DNA of 64,000 bases from Planctomycetota bacterium (GTDB lineage: Bacteria > Planctomycetota > J058), in NCBI GenBank assembly GCA_019636275.1, contig JAHBXY010000030.1:1-64000 (forward strand), in the 5' to 3' direction. A program made the translations under genes and the position numbers. Position 1 is the stretch's first letter, and each line of letters begins with the position of its first letter. Below, piece by piece: positions 1-8,491 of this stretch. The notes under the pieces are model-generated. The model worked only from the letters and a program-made list of their open reading frames with translations. It was not told where the DNA came from and did not search any database.

Positions 1-707
1 TCCTGGCCGCGGTCGAGGCCCGCGAGGCGCGCCTGCGCGCCCTCGAGGCCGACTTCGCGCCCCTGGGCGAGCTGCGCGTGGCGCGCTACGAGGTGACCAA
101 CGCCGAGTACTTCGCCTTCTGCGTCGGCCGGACGCGCGCGGCGAAGGCGGCGGGCGACGCGGCCGCCCTCGAGCGGGCGCGCGCGCTGTGGCCCGCCGAG
201 TGGACCGCCATGCCCAACGACCCCGACCTGCGGCGCTTCCCCAGCGGCAAGGGCGAGCACCCGGTCGGCGGCGTCTCGTTCCGCGACGCCGAGGAGTACT
301 GCGCCTGGCGCTCGGGCGAGCTGGGCGTGAAGGTGCGCCTCCCGACCGAGGCCGAGTGGTTGAAGGCCGCCGGCGCCGGCGACGGCCGCGCCTACCCCTG
401 GGGCGCGACCTTCGACGCGGCGCGCGCCCGCTACCAGCGCACGAACGACGGGACCGTGCCCGTGCGGACGGAGCTGGGCGGGCAGAGCCCCGTCGACGCG
501 CACCACATGGCGGGCAACGTCGCCGAGTGGGTCGACACGGTGTGGGACGACCCGGCCGAGGGGCCGGACGCGTCGTCGCGGGTGCTCAAGGGCGGCTCGT
601 ACCGCTCGATGACGCCCGAGAACCTGGCGCTCGCCGCGCGGCTGCGCGGCGGCGTGCGCGAGCGGCGGCCCGAGTGGGGCTTCCGCGTGGTCGTCGAGGC
701 CGAGTGA
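1..707 (+). CDS. FGE-sulfatase (SUMF1/EgtB-fold) domain protein, 5' truncated by window edge
   Basis: The reading frame is open from base 3 to the TGA at 705-707, so the gene starts outside the window. A short helical, Glu/Arg/Ala-rich lead is followed by the FGE-sulfatase fold: YEVTNAEYFAF, then PVGGVSFRDAEEYCAWR, LPTEAEWLKAA, YPWG, MAGNVAEWV and the closing VLKGGSY...GFRVV. These are the standard landmarks of the formylglycine-generating-enzyme superfamily. In planctomycetes this domain is often fused to Ser/Thr kinases or regulatory modules, so the missing N-terminus may be a kinase. The Cys pair needed for true FGE activity is not evident, so a ligand-binding or other family role is as likely as sulfatase maturation. 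Confidence 0.85.
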   Translation, partial: LAAVEAREARLRALEADFAPLGELRVARYEVTNAEYFAFCVGRTRAAKAAGDAAALERARALWPAEWTAMPNDPDLRRFPSGKGEHPVGGVSFRDAEEYCAWRSGELGVKVRLPTEAEWLKAAGAGDGRAYPWGATFDAARARYQRTNDGTVPVRTELGGQSPVDAHHMAGNVAEWVDTVWDDPAEGPDASSRVLKGGSYRSMTPENLALAARLRGGVRERRPEWGFRVVVEAE

Positions 708-713
708 CCTCGA

Positions 714-1685
714 TCAGCGGGCGCCGGCCGGCACCTTCTTCAGGGTGCCCGCGTCCTGCGCGGTGAGGCGGCGCAGCTTCAGCCCCTGCGCCTCGAGCAG
801 GGCCACGACGCCCTCCTCGCCGTGGTGGTGGGCGGTGCCCACGGCGAAGAAGTAGGACTTGCCGGGGTTGTCGCGCAGCCTGGCCCCGATCCGCTCGGCC
901 ATGCGGTGGTTGCGGTCGATGATGAGCGCCTTCTTCAGCCGCGCCGCGGCCTCCTCGTCGTCGGTCCCCATCTGCGTCTCCTCGAGCGACTCGACCAGCG
1001 CGTCGAGGTCCCCCGCGAGGTAGTGCACGATGAGCTGCTCGAACGGGGCCACGCGCTTGCCGTCGTCGGGGGCCTCGAGCGCGTCGAGGGCGAGCTCGAG
1101 CATGCGGGCCTGCTCCTCGGCCGTGAGCACGTCGAAGCAGCCGAGCTGCTCCTGGAGCGTCTCCAGGCCGCCGACCTCCTTGCCGGCCTTGCGCGCCCGG
1201 TCGTAGAGGACCTGGTCGAGCGCCTTGCCGCCGGCCTGGAGCTGCGGGGCGAACTCGAGCAGCTGGAGCTGCATGCCCGTGACCCACACCTTGAGCTGCT
1301 CGAAGGCCGCCGCGCCGGGCAGGCCCTTGCGCTTCACGTAGGCGTCGAGGCGCTTGAACAGCTCGGGCGAGATGCGCGTGCTCAGCCCCTGCCCGGGCGG
1401 CAGCATGACGTGGCGCATCATGGCCATCTGCATTCCGGCGTCCATCGGCACCTCGGTGAACAGCCCGTCGGCCATGTCGACCGCCTGGTCGACGACGGCC
1501 GGCAGCGTGGTCACGCGCGGGTCGGGGACGTGGACCGTCCCGTAGACGAACGAGGGCACGTCGCCCTCGATCACCCACAGGAACGGCCGCTCGGTGGGCT
1601 GGACCTTCGCGTCCTGGGCGAGGGCCGGGGCGAGCGCGAGGGCGAGGAGGGCGGCGGCGAGCCGCGCGGAGCGCAGGGCGTGCAT
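714..1685 (-). CDS. TraB/GumN family secreted protein
   Basis: 323 residues beginning at the ATG at 1685. The N-terminus is a clear Sec signal peptide (MHALRSARLAAALLALALA, then PALAQD). The mature part has the TraB/GumN pattern: FLWVIEGDVPSFVYGTVHV near the start, a Glu in LFTEVPMD, a long helical middle, and the C-terminal GTAHHHGEEGVVALL segment, which carries the His-rich motif of the family. Members are putative metal-dependent peptidase-like proteins of uncertain role (pheromone shutdown in enterococci, GumN in Xanthomonas). It lies downstream of the kinase gene on the same strand, with about 70 nt between them, and converges with the FGE gene. Confidence 0.85.
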   Translation of the reverse strand: MHALRSARLAAALLALALAPALAQDAKVQPTERPFLWVIEGDVPSFVYGTVHVPDPRVTTLPAVVDQAVDMADGLFTEVPMDAGMQMAMMRHVMLPPGQGLSTRISPELFKRLDAYVKRKGLPGAAAFEQLKVWVTGMQLQLLEFAPQLQAGGKALDQVLYDRARKAGKEVGGLETLQEQLGCFDVLTAEEQARMLELALDALEAPDDGKRVAPFEQLIVHYLAGDLDALVESLEETQMGTDDEEAAARLKKALIIDRNHRMAERIGARLRDNPGKSYFFAVGTAHHHGEEGVVALLEAQGLKLRRLTAQDAGTLKKVPAGAR

Positions 1686-1753
1686 GTGGGTCTCCTGGGG
1701 CGCGCATGATACCGGCGAGGGCGCGCGGCGCGAGCGCGCGGAGGCTCGTCCGA

Positions 1754-4196
1754 TCAGTCGCCGGCCCGGGCCGCCCGGGCCGCCTCGAGCGCCTCGAGCA
1801 GCGGAACGAGCTGCTGGTAGCGGCGCCCCCAGCGCGTGGCGGTGATGAACGCCTCCGCGCGGGCGTGCTCGCGCAGGCGCCGCCACGCCTCGACCGCCTC
1901 GTCGAGGTCCCCCAGGCGCAGGGCCGCGAGGCCCCAGTGGAAGTGCATGAAGCAGTCCTTGTTGCCCTCCTCGGCCTCGCGGCGCAGGAGGACGCGCCCG
2001 CGCTCGAGCTCGCCCGTGAACACGGCCGCGATCCCCTCGGCACCCGACCAGCTCCCCGGCCCCACGACCGCGTAGGCCACGGTCGCCTCGGCGAAGCGCG
2101 CGTGGGCGGCGACCGGGTCGTCCTCGAAGAGGAGCGTCTCGCCGCCGCGACGCTCGGGCTGGCCGCTCGCGTCGACGAGGCCGGGCGGGGCGCGGAGGTT
2201 CCCCTTGTCGCCCCACACGCGGTGGCCGGCGAAGCGACGGAGCCAGTCGAGGTCGCGCCCGGGGTGCTCGCGGTCCCGGAGCGCGGCGCCGAGCGCGCGC
2301 CGCGTCGCGTCGGGCAGGGCGAACAGGTCGAGGCGCCAGCGGCGCTGGAAGGCCTCGTCGTCCCAGAGCGCGGCGACGTGCGCGCGGCGCTCGTCCTCGG
2401 CCGTCGCGAGCAGCAAGCGCAGGTAGCCCGCGGCCGGGTCGCCCGGCAGACCCGCGAGGGCCTCGCGCGCGGCGGCCCGCGCGCCGGCGTCGCGCGTGAC
2501 GAGCGGCAAGCGCGCGAGGCGGGCCAGCCGCGCCTCGCTTCCCGCGCCGGGCGTCATGACGGCGACGCCCTCGAGGTCCACCACGGCGGCGCGCCCGAGC
2601 GCGCAGGTCGGGTCGCCGTCGGCCTCGCTGCCGAAGACGCCGGGCGCGAGGTTGGCGCCGACGCGCAGCCACCAGTCGCCCGCCGGGAGCGGGCGCGTCA
2701 GCGCCCAGCTCGCCACGACGCGCGCCGGCGCCCCCGCCGCGCCCGCGCGCGCCTCGACGCGGGGGCCGTCCTCCTCGGTGTAGGTCAGCTCGAGCGAGAT
2801 GGCGTCGCCCGCCAGCAGCCGCACGAGCGAGTCGTCGGCGGCCCGGGGCTCCTCGCCCGGCAGCCAGGCGCGGGCCTCGAACGCGAGCCGCTCGCTGCGC
2901 GGGTCGTCCCACAGCCCGCCGTGGCGCGCGAGGCGGACCGCGAGCGCGGCGCCCGAGGGGCGCTGCTCGAGCAGGAGCGTCAGCGCCGTCGTGCGCTCGA
3001 CGACGTCGGCGCGCAGCTCCACGCGGGCGCGCAGGGGGCCGCCCGCGCGCACGAGCGGCAGGCGCAGCTCGGGCCGCGTGCGCCCGCTGGCGGCGACGGT
3101 CAGGGCGCCGTCGGGGCCGGCGACAGCCCGAGCGGCCACTGACCTCGAGCCCCGGCCAGGCCGTCACGTCGGCGGCGGCGGCCGGGTCGAGGCGCAGCGC
3201 CGCGGCGGTCGGGGCCGGCGCCGGTCTGGCGGCGGGCGCCGGCTCGGCGACGGCGGGCGCCGTGACTCCGGCTGGCGTCGACCAGGCGAGGCTGGCCGCG
3301 GTCAGGACGAGCGCGACCGTCAGCCCGGCGAGCGCGACCAGCAGCCCGGCCCGGCGCCCGGCCGCGCGCCGCGGAGGCGGCGCGGCGAGCCAGCCCGTGA
3401 GCGCCGCGGCGAGCGCGTCGGCGTCCGGGTAGCGGTCCACCGGATCCTTGGCCAGGCACGTGAGGACGACCGCCTCGAGGGCGGGGTCGAGGTCCGGCCG
3501 CAGCGACCGGGGCGGCGGAGGCGGGTCGGCGAGCACGGCCTTGATCACGCTCAGCGCCCCGCCCGCGAACGGCGGCCGGCCCGTGAGCAGGAAGTAGAGC
3601 GTCGCCCCCAGCCCGTAGACGTCTGAGGGCGGCCCCTGCCGCGCCCGCTCCCCGCCCGCCTGCTCCGGAGGCATGTAGGCCGGCGTGCCGATCATCTCGC
3701 CCGTGGCCGTGAGGCGCTGGTCGCGCTCGACGCGGGCCACGCCGAAGTCGAGGAGCCGGGGGACCCCGTCGGCGCCGAGCAGCACGTTGTGCGGCTTGAC
3801 GTCGCGGTGGAGGATCCCCTCGGCGTGGAGGGCCGCGAGCGCGCGGGCGACGTCGACCGCCAGGGCCGCCGCCCGCCGCGGCTCGAGCGGCCCCTGCCGC
3901 CCGACGAGCCGCGCGAGGTCCTCGCCCTCGACCAGCTCGGTCGCCAGGTAGAGGTAGGCGCCGGCGCGCCCGGCGTCGAGCAGGCGCACGACGTTGCGGT
4001 GGACGACGCGCGCCATGGCGCGCGCCTCGAGGAGGAAGCGCTCCTGCGCGCGCTCGTCGCCGAGGTCGGCCCCGCGGATGATCTTCAGCGCCACGTCGCG
4101 GCCGAGGCGCGCGTCGCGCGCCACGTGGACCACCCCCATGCCGCCCTCGCCGAGCGGGCGCAGGAGCTGGTAGGGGCCGACCGCGCGCGGCGTCAG
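1754..4196 (-). CDS. Ser/Thr protein kinase with TM segment and large C-terminal domain, frame-broken near 3130
   Basis: The kinase half reads from 4196 with LGEGGMG (residues 15-21), Lys38 in VALK, HRD at 130-132 and DFG at 150-152, all intact, so it should be active. A Pro/Arg linker and one TM helix (AGLLVALAGLTVALVLTAAS) follow. At about 3128-3140 coding potential moves by one base into the frame that ends at 1754. That frame gives about 460 further residues: a beta-rich region with WWLRVG and TPR-like helices towards the end (FMHFHWGLAALRLGDLDEAV). I treat it as one gene of about 810 residues with an indel, not two genes, because the second frame has no convincing start. The only plausible start is CTG at 4196, in a CTGA overlap with the upstream peptidase stop. 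Confidence 0.75.
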
Positions 4197-5548
4197 TAGA
4201 AGCGTCCCTCCCTGCGCGGGGCCGGCGCCGCGGGCGGCGGGGTGAGCACGGGCGAGACCTCGACGTCGCCGAGACCCGGCTCGGCCATGAGCGCCTCGAT
4301 CGCGTCGGGGTCGCGCGGGACGTCGCCCGAGAGGAGGCGGCAGCCGTCCGCCGTGACGACGACGTCGTCCTCGATGCGCACGCCGAGCCCCTCGTCGCGC
4401 AGGTAGACGCCCGGCTCGACGGTGAGGACCATGCCGGGCTCGAGCGGGCGGTCGAAGGCGCCGACGTCGTGGACGTCCATGCCGAGCCAGTGGCAGGTGC
4501 CGTGCGGGAAGGCGCGCCCGTGGCCGGCGCGCGCGATCACGGCGCGGGCGGCCGCGTCGACCTGCCGCAGCGTGGCGCCGGGGCGCACGGCCTTGATCCC
4601 GGCCTCCTGCGCCCGCAGGACGAGCTCGTAGATCTCCCGCTGGCGCGGGGTGAAGCGGCCGGAGACGGGCACCGTGCGCGACACGTCGGCCGTGTAGCCC
4701 CAGAGCTCGGCGCCGACGTCCATGACGATGAGCTCGCCCGCCGCCATGCGCCGGCGGTTGTCCTGGTAGTGCAGCACGCACGAGTGCGGGCCCGAGCCGA
4801 GGATCGAGGCGAAGCCGGCGCGCTGGGCGCCGTTGCGGGCGAAGACGTACTCGATCACCGCCTGGACCTCGTACTCGTGCTTCCCGGGGGAGACGGACCT
4901 CATCGCCTCGCGCAGGGCGGCCGTCGTGACCCCGATCGCCCGCTCCATGAGCGCCAGCTCGGCCTCGTCCTTGACCTGGCGCAGCCGGGCGATGTGAGGG
5001 CCGGCGCCGCGCGCGGGCGTCCCCTCGGGCAGGCCCAGCTCGGCCGGCTCGACGCCGGAGAGGAACAGCGGCCGCTCGCCGCCCTTCAGCAGCGCCGCGA
5101 GGCGCTCGTTGCGGTCGCCCCAGGCCACGACGTCGCCGAAGCCCGAGGCCTTCGCGATCGCCGTGCCAGGCGCGATCCGCGGCCCGTTCCAGAGCTCGTG
5201 GTGCTCGTCGCGCGGCGGGGCGAAGAGGAGGTCGGCCTCCTCGGCGATCACGAGCGTCATGCCGGCCTCGCGGCGGCCGCTCAGGTAGAGGAAGTCGGGG
5301 CGCGGCCGGAAGGGGAAGGTGTCGGGCCCGCGCGCGCCGGCGGCGACGACCACGACGGCCCGCGGCGGCAGGAGCTCGAGCAGCGCCGCGCGGCGCGCGC
5401 GCAGGCGCGCCGGGTCGAACGCGGCGCGGGCGAGGACCACGTCGGGCGCCTCGGGCGGCGACGTGGGCGCCTCCTGGGCGTGAGCGACGAGGGCGGCGGC
5501 GATCAGGGCGGCGGCGAGGGCCAGGCCGCGGCGGCGGGGGGCGGTCAC
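4193..5548 (-). CDS. Secreted Xaa-Pro aminopeptidase-type M24 metallopeptidase
   Basis: 451 residues from the GTG at 5548, chosen because it overlaps the cutA stop (GTGA) and opens a signal peptide (RRRGLALAAALIAAALVAHA). The N-terminal aminopeptidase-P domain (AFDPARLRARRAALLELL, FLYLSGRREAG) precedes the pita-bread M24 domain. Metal-ligand motifs are all present: MDVGAELWGYTADVSRT (two Asp), HGTCHWLGMDVHDVG (His), LTVEPGVYL (Glu) and VRIEDDVVV (Glu). It should remove N-terminal residues ahead of proline in the periplasm or outside the cell. It sits between cutA and the kinase in a tightly coupled minus-strand run. Confidence 0.93.
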   Translation of the reverse strand: MTAPRRRGLALAAALIAAALVAHAQEAPTSPPEAPDVVLARAAFDPARLRARRAALLELLPPRAVVVVAAGARGPDTFPFRPRPDFLYLSGRREAGMTLVIAEEADLLFAPPRDEHHELWNGPRIAPGTAIAKASGFGDVVAWGDRNERLAALLKGGERPLFLSGVEPAELGLPEGTPARGAGPHIARLRQVKDEAELALMERAIGVTTAALREAMRSVSPGKHEYEVQAVIEYVFARNGAQRAGFASILGSGPHSCVLHYQDNRRRMAAGELIVMDVGAELWGYTADVSRTVPVSGRFTPRQREIYELVLRAQEAGIKAVRPGATLRQVDAAARAVIARAGHGRAFPHGTCHWLGMDVHDVGAFDRPLEPGMVLTVEPGVYLRDEGLGVRIEDDVVVTADGCRLLSGDVPRDPDAIEALMAEPGLGDVEVSPVLTPPPAAPAPRREGRFY

Positions 5549-5871
5549 GCGGTGGTCTCCTGCACCCAGGCCAGGTAGGCGGGCGCCCCGCCGATGATCG
5601 GCAGCGCGATCGCCTCGGGGCACGTGTAGGGGTGGTTGTGCTTGATCGCCGCGACGACGTCGTCCTGCCGCGCGGCGCGGGTCTTGATCACGAGCAGGCG
5701 CTCCTGGTCGTCGCACACCTTGCCCTCCCAGCGGTAGATCGAGCGCACGCCGGGGACGATGTTCACGCAGGCGGCCAGGCCGCCCTCGACCAGGGCGCGC
5801 GCCACGCGGGCGGCGACCTCGTCGTCGGGGGCGGTCGAGAGGACGACGACCGCCTCGGGCTCGTCGGACAT
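5545..5871 (-). CDS. cutA: Divalent-cation tolerance protein CutA
   Basis: 108 residues, the usual CutA length, starting at the ATG at 5871 with a GGAGGG Shine-Dalgarno just upstream. A GTG 18 nt earlier is possible but unnecessary. Family hallmarks are STAPDDEVAARVARALVEGG, AACVNIVPGVRSIYRWEGK, and HNHPYTCPEAIALPI near the end, a PII-like trimer fold. The role in copper tolerance is disputed in the literature. The stop overlaps the start of the M24 peptidase gene. Confidence 0.95.
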   Translation of the reverse strand: MSDEPEAVVVLSTAPDDEVAARVARALVEGGLAACVNIVPGVRSIYRWEGKVCDDQERLLVIKTRAARQDDVVAAIKHNHPYTCPEAIALPIIGGAPAYLAWVQETTA

Positions 5872-5893
5872 GGGACCCTCCGGGGGCACGATC

Positions 5894-6673
5894 CTACGCG
5901 CCGCCGGCGCCCGCCTCGACCCCCGGCCCCCCGAGCGCGCAGGGCGCCGGGGCCAGGCCGTGCGCGGTCAGCGCGGCCTCGAGCTCGCGGCGGCGCCCGG
6001 GCTCGACCAGGGCCAGGCCGACGCCCGGGGCGACGCGGAAGCGGGCCAGGAGGCCGGCCTCGCGCAGGGCGCGGTCGAGGCGCTCCTCGCGCCAGACGGG
6101 GCGCTCCGGGACGCCGTGGCCGGTGAGGGCGGCCGTGAGCGCGGCCGGCTCGGCCTCGAGCACCAGGCGCGGGTCGACGTCGCCCGTGGCGTGCGGGGGC
6201 GCGGGCGCGACGAACGGGTCGTCGAAGCGCACGAGCCGCGCCGAGAGCCAGGCCAGCCTGGCGGGCGACGCCGGCGCCGGCCCGTGGTCGAAGGCGGGCG
6301 CGCTGAAGACCGCGCGCTCGAGGGCGCCCCGCGGGCGGCGGCGGCGCGTCGCCGCGCGCGAGCGCCAGGGCGGCGAGCGCCGCCCGGCGCAGGGCGGCCG
6401 CCTGCCCGGGGCTCCCGGCCCCGGGCCGGCGATGATGCGCGCGCCGCCCCGGGGCGGCGACGCGCGCAGGGCCTCGGCCGCCGGTCCGAGCGGGCCCTCG
6501 TCGTCGACCGGCGGCGGCAGGTCGGGCGCGACCCGCAGGGTCCAGCCCCACGCGGCGACGACGCGCGCGTCGACGTCGTCGGTCGGCGCGAGGGTGACCG
6601 TGACGCGCTCGCCGCCGAGCGGCCAGGCGATCCCGGCGAAGCGGAGGGCGAGGGGCGCGCTCGAGGTCCACAT
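5894..6673 (-). CDS. Degenerate GHMP-kinase-like protein, internal segment out of frame
   Basis: A 259-residue frame from the ATG at 6673. I do not recognise a specific enzyme, but three segments echo GHMP kinases: an N-terminal strand (APLALRFAGIAWPLGG), a glycine-rich stretch (GGARIIAGPGPG), and a C-terminal segment (GLALVEPGRRRELEAALTAHG) like the family's closing strand-helix. After the glycine-rich stretch, about 40 residues are implausible (Arg/Pro-rich), while the neighbouring frame reads as a regular helix (SPGQAAALRRAALAALALAR), which is what should follow the GHMP phosphate loop. Two compensating indels near 6340 and 6425 would explain this. It lies 22 nt upstream of cutA in the same direction. 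Confidence 0.5.
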   Translation of the reverse strand: MWTSSAPLALRFAGIAWPLGGERVTVTLAPTDDVDARVVAAWGWTLRVAPDLPPPVDDEGPLGPAAEALRASPPRGGARIIAGPGPGAPGRRPPCAGRRSPPWRSRAATRRRRPRGALERAVFSAPAFDHGPAPASPARLAWLSARLVRFDDPFVAPAPPHATGDVDPRLVLEAEPAALTAALTGHGVPERPVWREERLDRALREAGLLARFRVAPGVGLALVEPGRRRELEAALTAHGLAPAPCALGGPGVEAGAGGA

Positions 6674-6782
6674 GCCGGTCTCACGATACTCGCCCTGGTC
6701 GCCGCGCGATCGACCTCACCGGCGAGCACCTGGCGGCCTTCGTCGGCGCGTGAGGCCCTGTTCACGCCCGTCTCTCGCCTCA

Positions 6783-6807
6783 CCGGTCCGGTCCTCTTCC
6801 GGACCGG
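6783..6807. repeat. Perfect 9-bp inverted repeat upstream of hydrolase gene
   Basis: CCGGTCCGG (6783-6791) and CCGGACCGG (6799-6807) form a perfect stem around a 7-nt loop. It lies in the 200-bp divergent space between the GHMP-like gene and the hydrolase at 6875. It could be an operator or an RNA hairpin; nothing else is evident in this spacer. Confidence 0.5.
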
Positions 6808-6874
6808 AGCCGCGCCCCGGAACGCGTAACCCGAGCCGCCGCGCCCGGGCACGCCGGGTGCACCCGCGGCGGCC

Positions 6875-7765
6875 ATGACCGTTCGTCTCGCGCTGTGCTT
6901 GGGCGCCCTCCTGGCGTTTTCCGGACCCGCCCGGGGGCAGGTCACGTGGCGCGACGAGCCGGCCGGCCGCACCGCCGTGGTCCGCCTGCGCTCGGCCCCC
7001 TTCCCGCACCCGTCGCGCCCGCAGTACCGCGACGACCGCGTGCTGGTCTTCGTCCCGGCGGGCCACACGCCCGGGCGGCAGGTGGACATCGTCGTCCACT
7101 ACCACGGCCACCGCGGCGAGACGGTCAGCAGCGTCGAGGAGCGCCGGCTGCGCGAGCAGCTCGCCGCGTCGGGCCGGGCCGCGATCCTGCTCGCGCCGCA
7201 GGGCCCCCTGCGTGCCGCCGACAGCGCCGGCGGGCGCCACGAGGACGCCGAGGGGCTGGCGCGCTTCCTGGCCGAGGCGCTGGCGCTCCTGGCGGCCGAG
7301 GGCGTCGTGCCCGAGGGCGCCGCGCCGGGGCGCGTCGTGCTGTCGGGGCACAGCGGGGGCTACAAGGTGATCGCGCGCGCGCTCGAGCGCGGCGGCGTCG
7401 ACGTGCAGGAGGTCTGGCTGCACGACGGCCTCTACGGCGAGCTCGACGCCTTCGAGCGCTGGGTCGCCGGCGACGCCCGGCGGCGCCTCGTCTCGACGCA
7501 CACGCCCCGCGGCGGCACGCGCGTCAACAACGGCCAGCTCGTCGAGCGCCTGCGCCGCCGCGGCTTGCCCGTCGTCACCTCCGACGATGACGCCCTGCAC
7601 CGCGGCGCGCGCGCCGTCGTCGTGGCCGCGCCCGAGAGCCACGACGCCGTGACCCGGCGCCTGGAGCGCTTCCTGCGCACGAGCGGCCTCGACGAGGTCG
7701 GCCCCGCCGCGCCGCCCCCGCCGCCGCGCGGGCGGGGGCTCGTCGACGCCCTGCCCGGACGTTGA
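6875..7765 (+). CDS. Secreted alpha/beta-hydrolase-like protein
   Basis: 296 residues from the ATG at 6875 with a signal peptide (LALCLGALLAFSGPARG). The core looks like an alpha/beta hydrolase: strand plus oxyanion region VDIVVHYHGHRG, nucleophile elbow LSGHSGGYKVIARAL (GHSGG), an acidic position in SDDDALH, and a possible catalytic His in APESHDAV. The C-terminus is a Pro/Arg linker ending at 7765. The substrate is unknown. It converges with the minus-strand SSB-tailed gene, only 7 nt from its stop. Confidence 0.75.
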   Translation: MTVRLALCLGALLAFSGPARGQVTWRDEPAGRTAVVRLRSAPFPHPSRPQYRDDRVLVFVPAGHTPGRQVDIVVHYHGHRGETVSSVEERRLREQLAASGRAAILLAPQGPLRAADSAGGRHEDAEGLARFLAEALALLAAEGVVPEGAAPGRVVLSGHSGGYKVIARALERGGVDVQEVWLHDGLYGELDAFERWVAGDARRRLVSTHTPRGGTRVNNGQLVERLRRRGLPVVTSDDDALHRGARAVVVAAPESHDAVTRRLERFLRTSGLDEVGPAAPPPPPRGRGLVDALPGR

Positions 7766-7772
7766 GCCCCGC

Positions 7773-8489
7773 TCAGAACGGCAGGTCGTCGTCCTCCGGC
7801 CCGCGGTCGCGGTCGAGGTCCTCGTCGGTCGGCCCTTCGTCGAAGGCGCCCGGCTCGAAGTCGCCGAGGTCGGGCGGCGGGCCCTTGTCGGGGGGGCGGT
7901 CGTCGTCGGCCGCGCGCGCCGGCCGCGCCAGGCCTCTCCGGCCGCCCGCCGGCGCCGCACCGCCGCTCGCCGGCGCCGCGCCGCCGCTCCGCGCCGGGCC
8001 CTTGCGCCCGCCCCCGGCCGGCTTGCTCGGCTTGTCGCCGGCCGGCTTGCCGCCGCCGGCCTTGGCCCCGTCGGCCTTCTTCAGCAGCTCGTCGATGATC
8101 GTCGAGGCGTCGCGCTTGCCGACGTCGGCCGCTTCGGTCACGCCGGCGCGGTCCTGCAGGAAGGCCTGGAACTCGTCGTCGGTCATGTGCGCGCGCCGCT
8201 TGAGCTGCTTCATGAACGAGACCTGCTTCTCGGACGCCTTGGGCTGGGCGTCGAGGTCGATCCCCTGCTCGCGCGCGCGCACCTGCAGCTCGTCGATCAC
8301 CTCGGACGCCTCGCGGCGGCCGAGGTCCTCGAGCGCGGCGGCCCCGCACACCTCGGTGAGGACCTCCTCGAGCGCGGCGTCGTCGAGGTTCATGCGCTTC
8401 TGCAGCGAGCGGATGAAGTTGAGCTGCTTCTCGCTGGCGTCGCCCTTGGGCCGCTCGCCCGCGTCGGCGCGGTCGTCCGCCTCTTCCAT
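7773..8489 (-). CDS. Tandem-helical-domain protein with SSB-type C-terminal tip
   Basis: 238 residues from the ATG at 8489. Two copies of a helical module occupy about residues 15-65 and 75-125: ASEKQLNFIRSLQKR...RREASEVIDELQ and ASEKQVSFMKQLKRR...RDASTIIDELL. This EKQ...SxxIDEL pattern occurs in small domains of phage and recombination-linked proteins and in DUF3072-like proteins. A long Gly/Pro/Lys linker then runs into an acidic tail ending EDDDLPF, essentially the tip by which bacterial single-strand DNA-binding protein recruits its partners. No OB fold is visible. The gene follows asnS by 2 nt, so it is probably co-transcribed. Function unknown; a role in DNA metabolism is inferred from the tip. 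Confidence 0.75.
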   Translation of the reverse strand: MEEADDRADAGERPKGDASEKQLNFIRSLQKRMNLDDAALEEVLTEVCGAAALEDLGRREASEVIDELQVRAREQGIDLDAQPKASEKQVSFMKQLKRRAHMTDDEFQAFLQDRAGVTEAADVGKRDASTIIDELLKKADGAKAGGGKPAGDKPSKPAGGGRKGPARSGGAAPASGGAAPAGGRRGLARPARAADDDRPPDKGPPPDLGDFEPGAFDEGPTDEDLDRDRGPEDDDLPF

Positions 8490-8491
8490 GG

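Noticed and set aside
714-4781. A 1355-codon open frame running through kinase, spacer and TraB gene
   Set aside because: It is open only because stop codons are rare at this GC content. The middle part is Arg/Pro-rich nonsense, while the true coding frame there is the one ending at 1754, and TraB has its own start and signal peptide at 1685.
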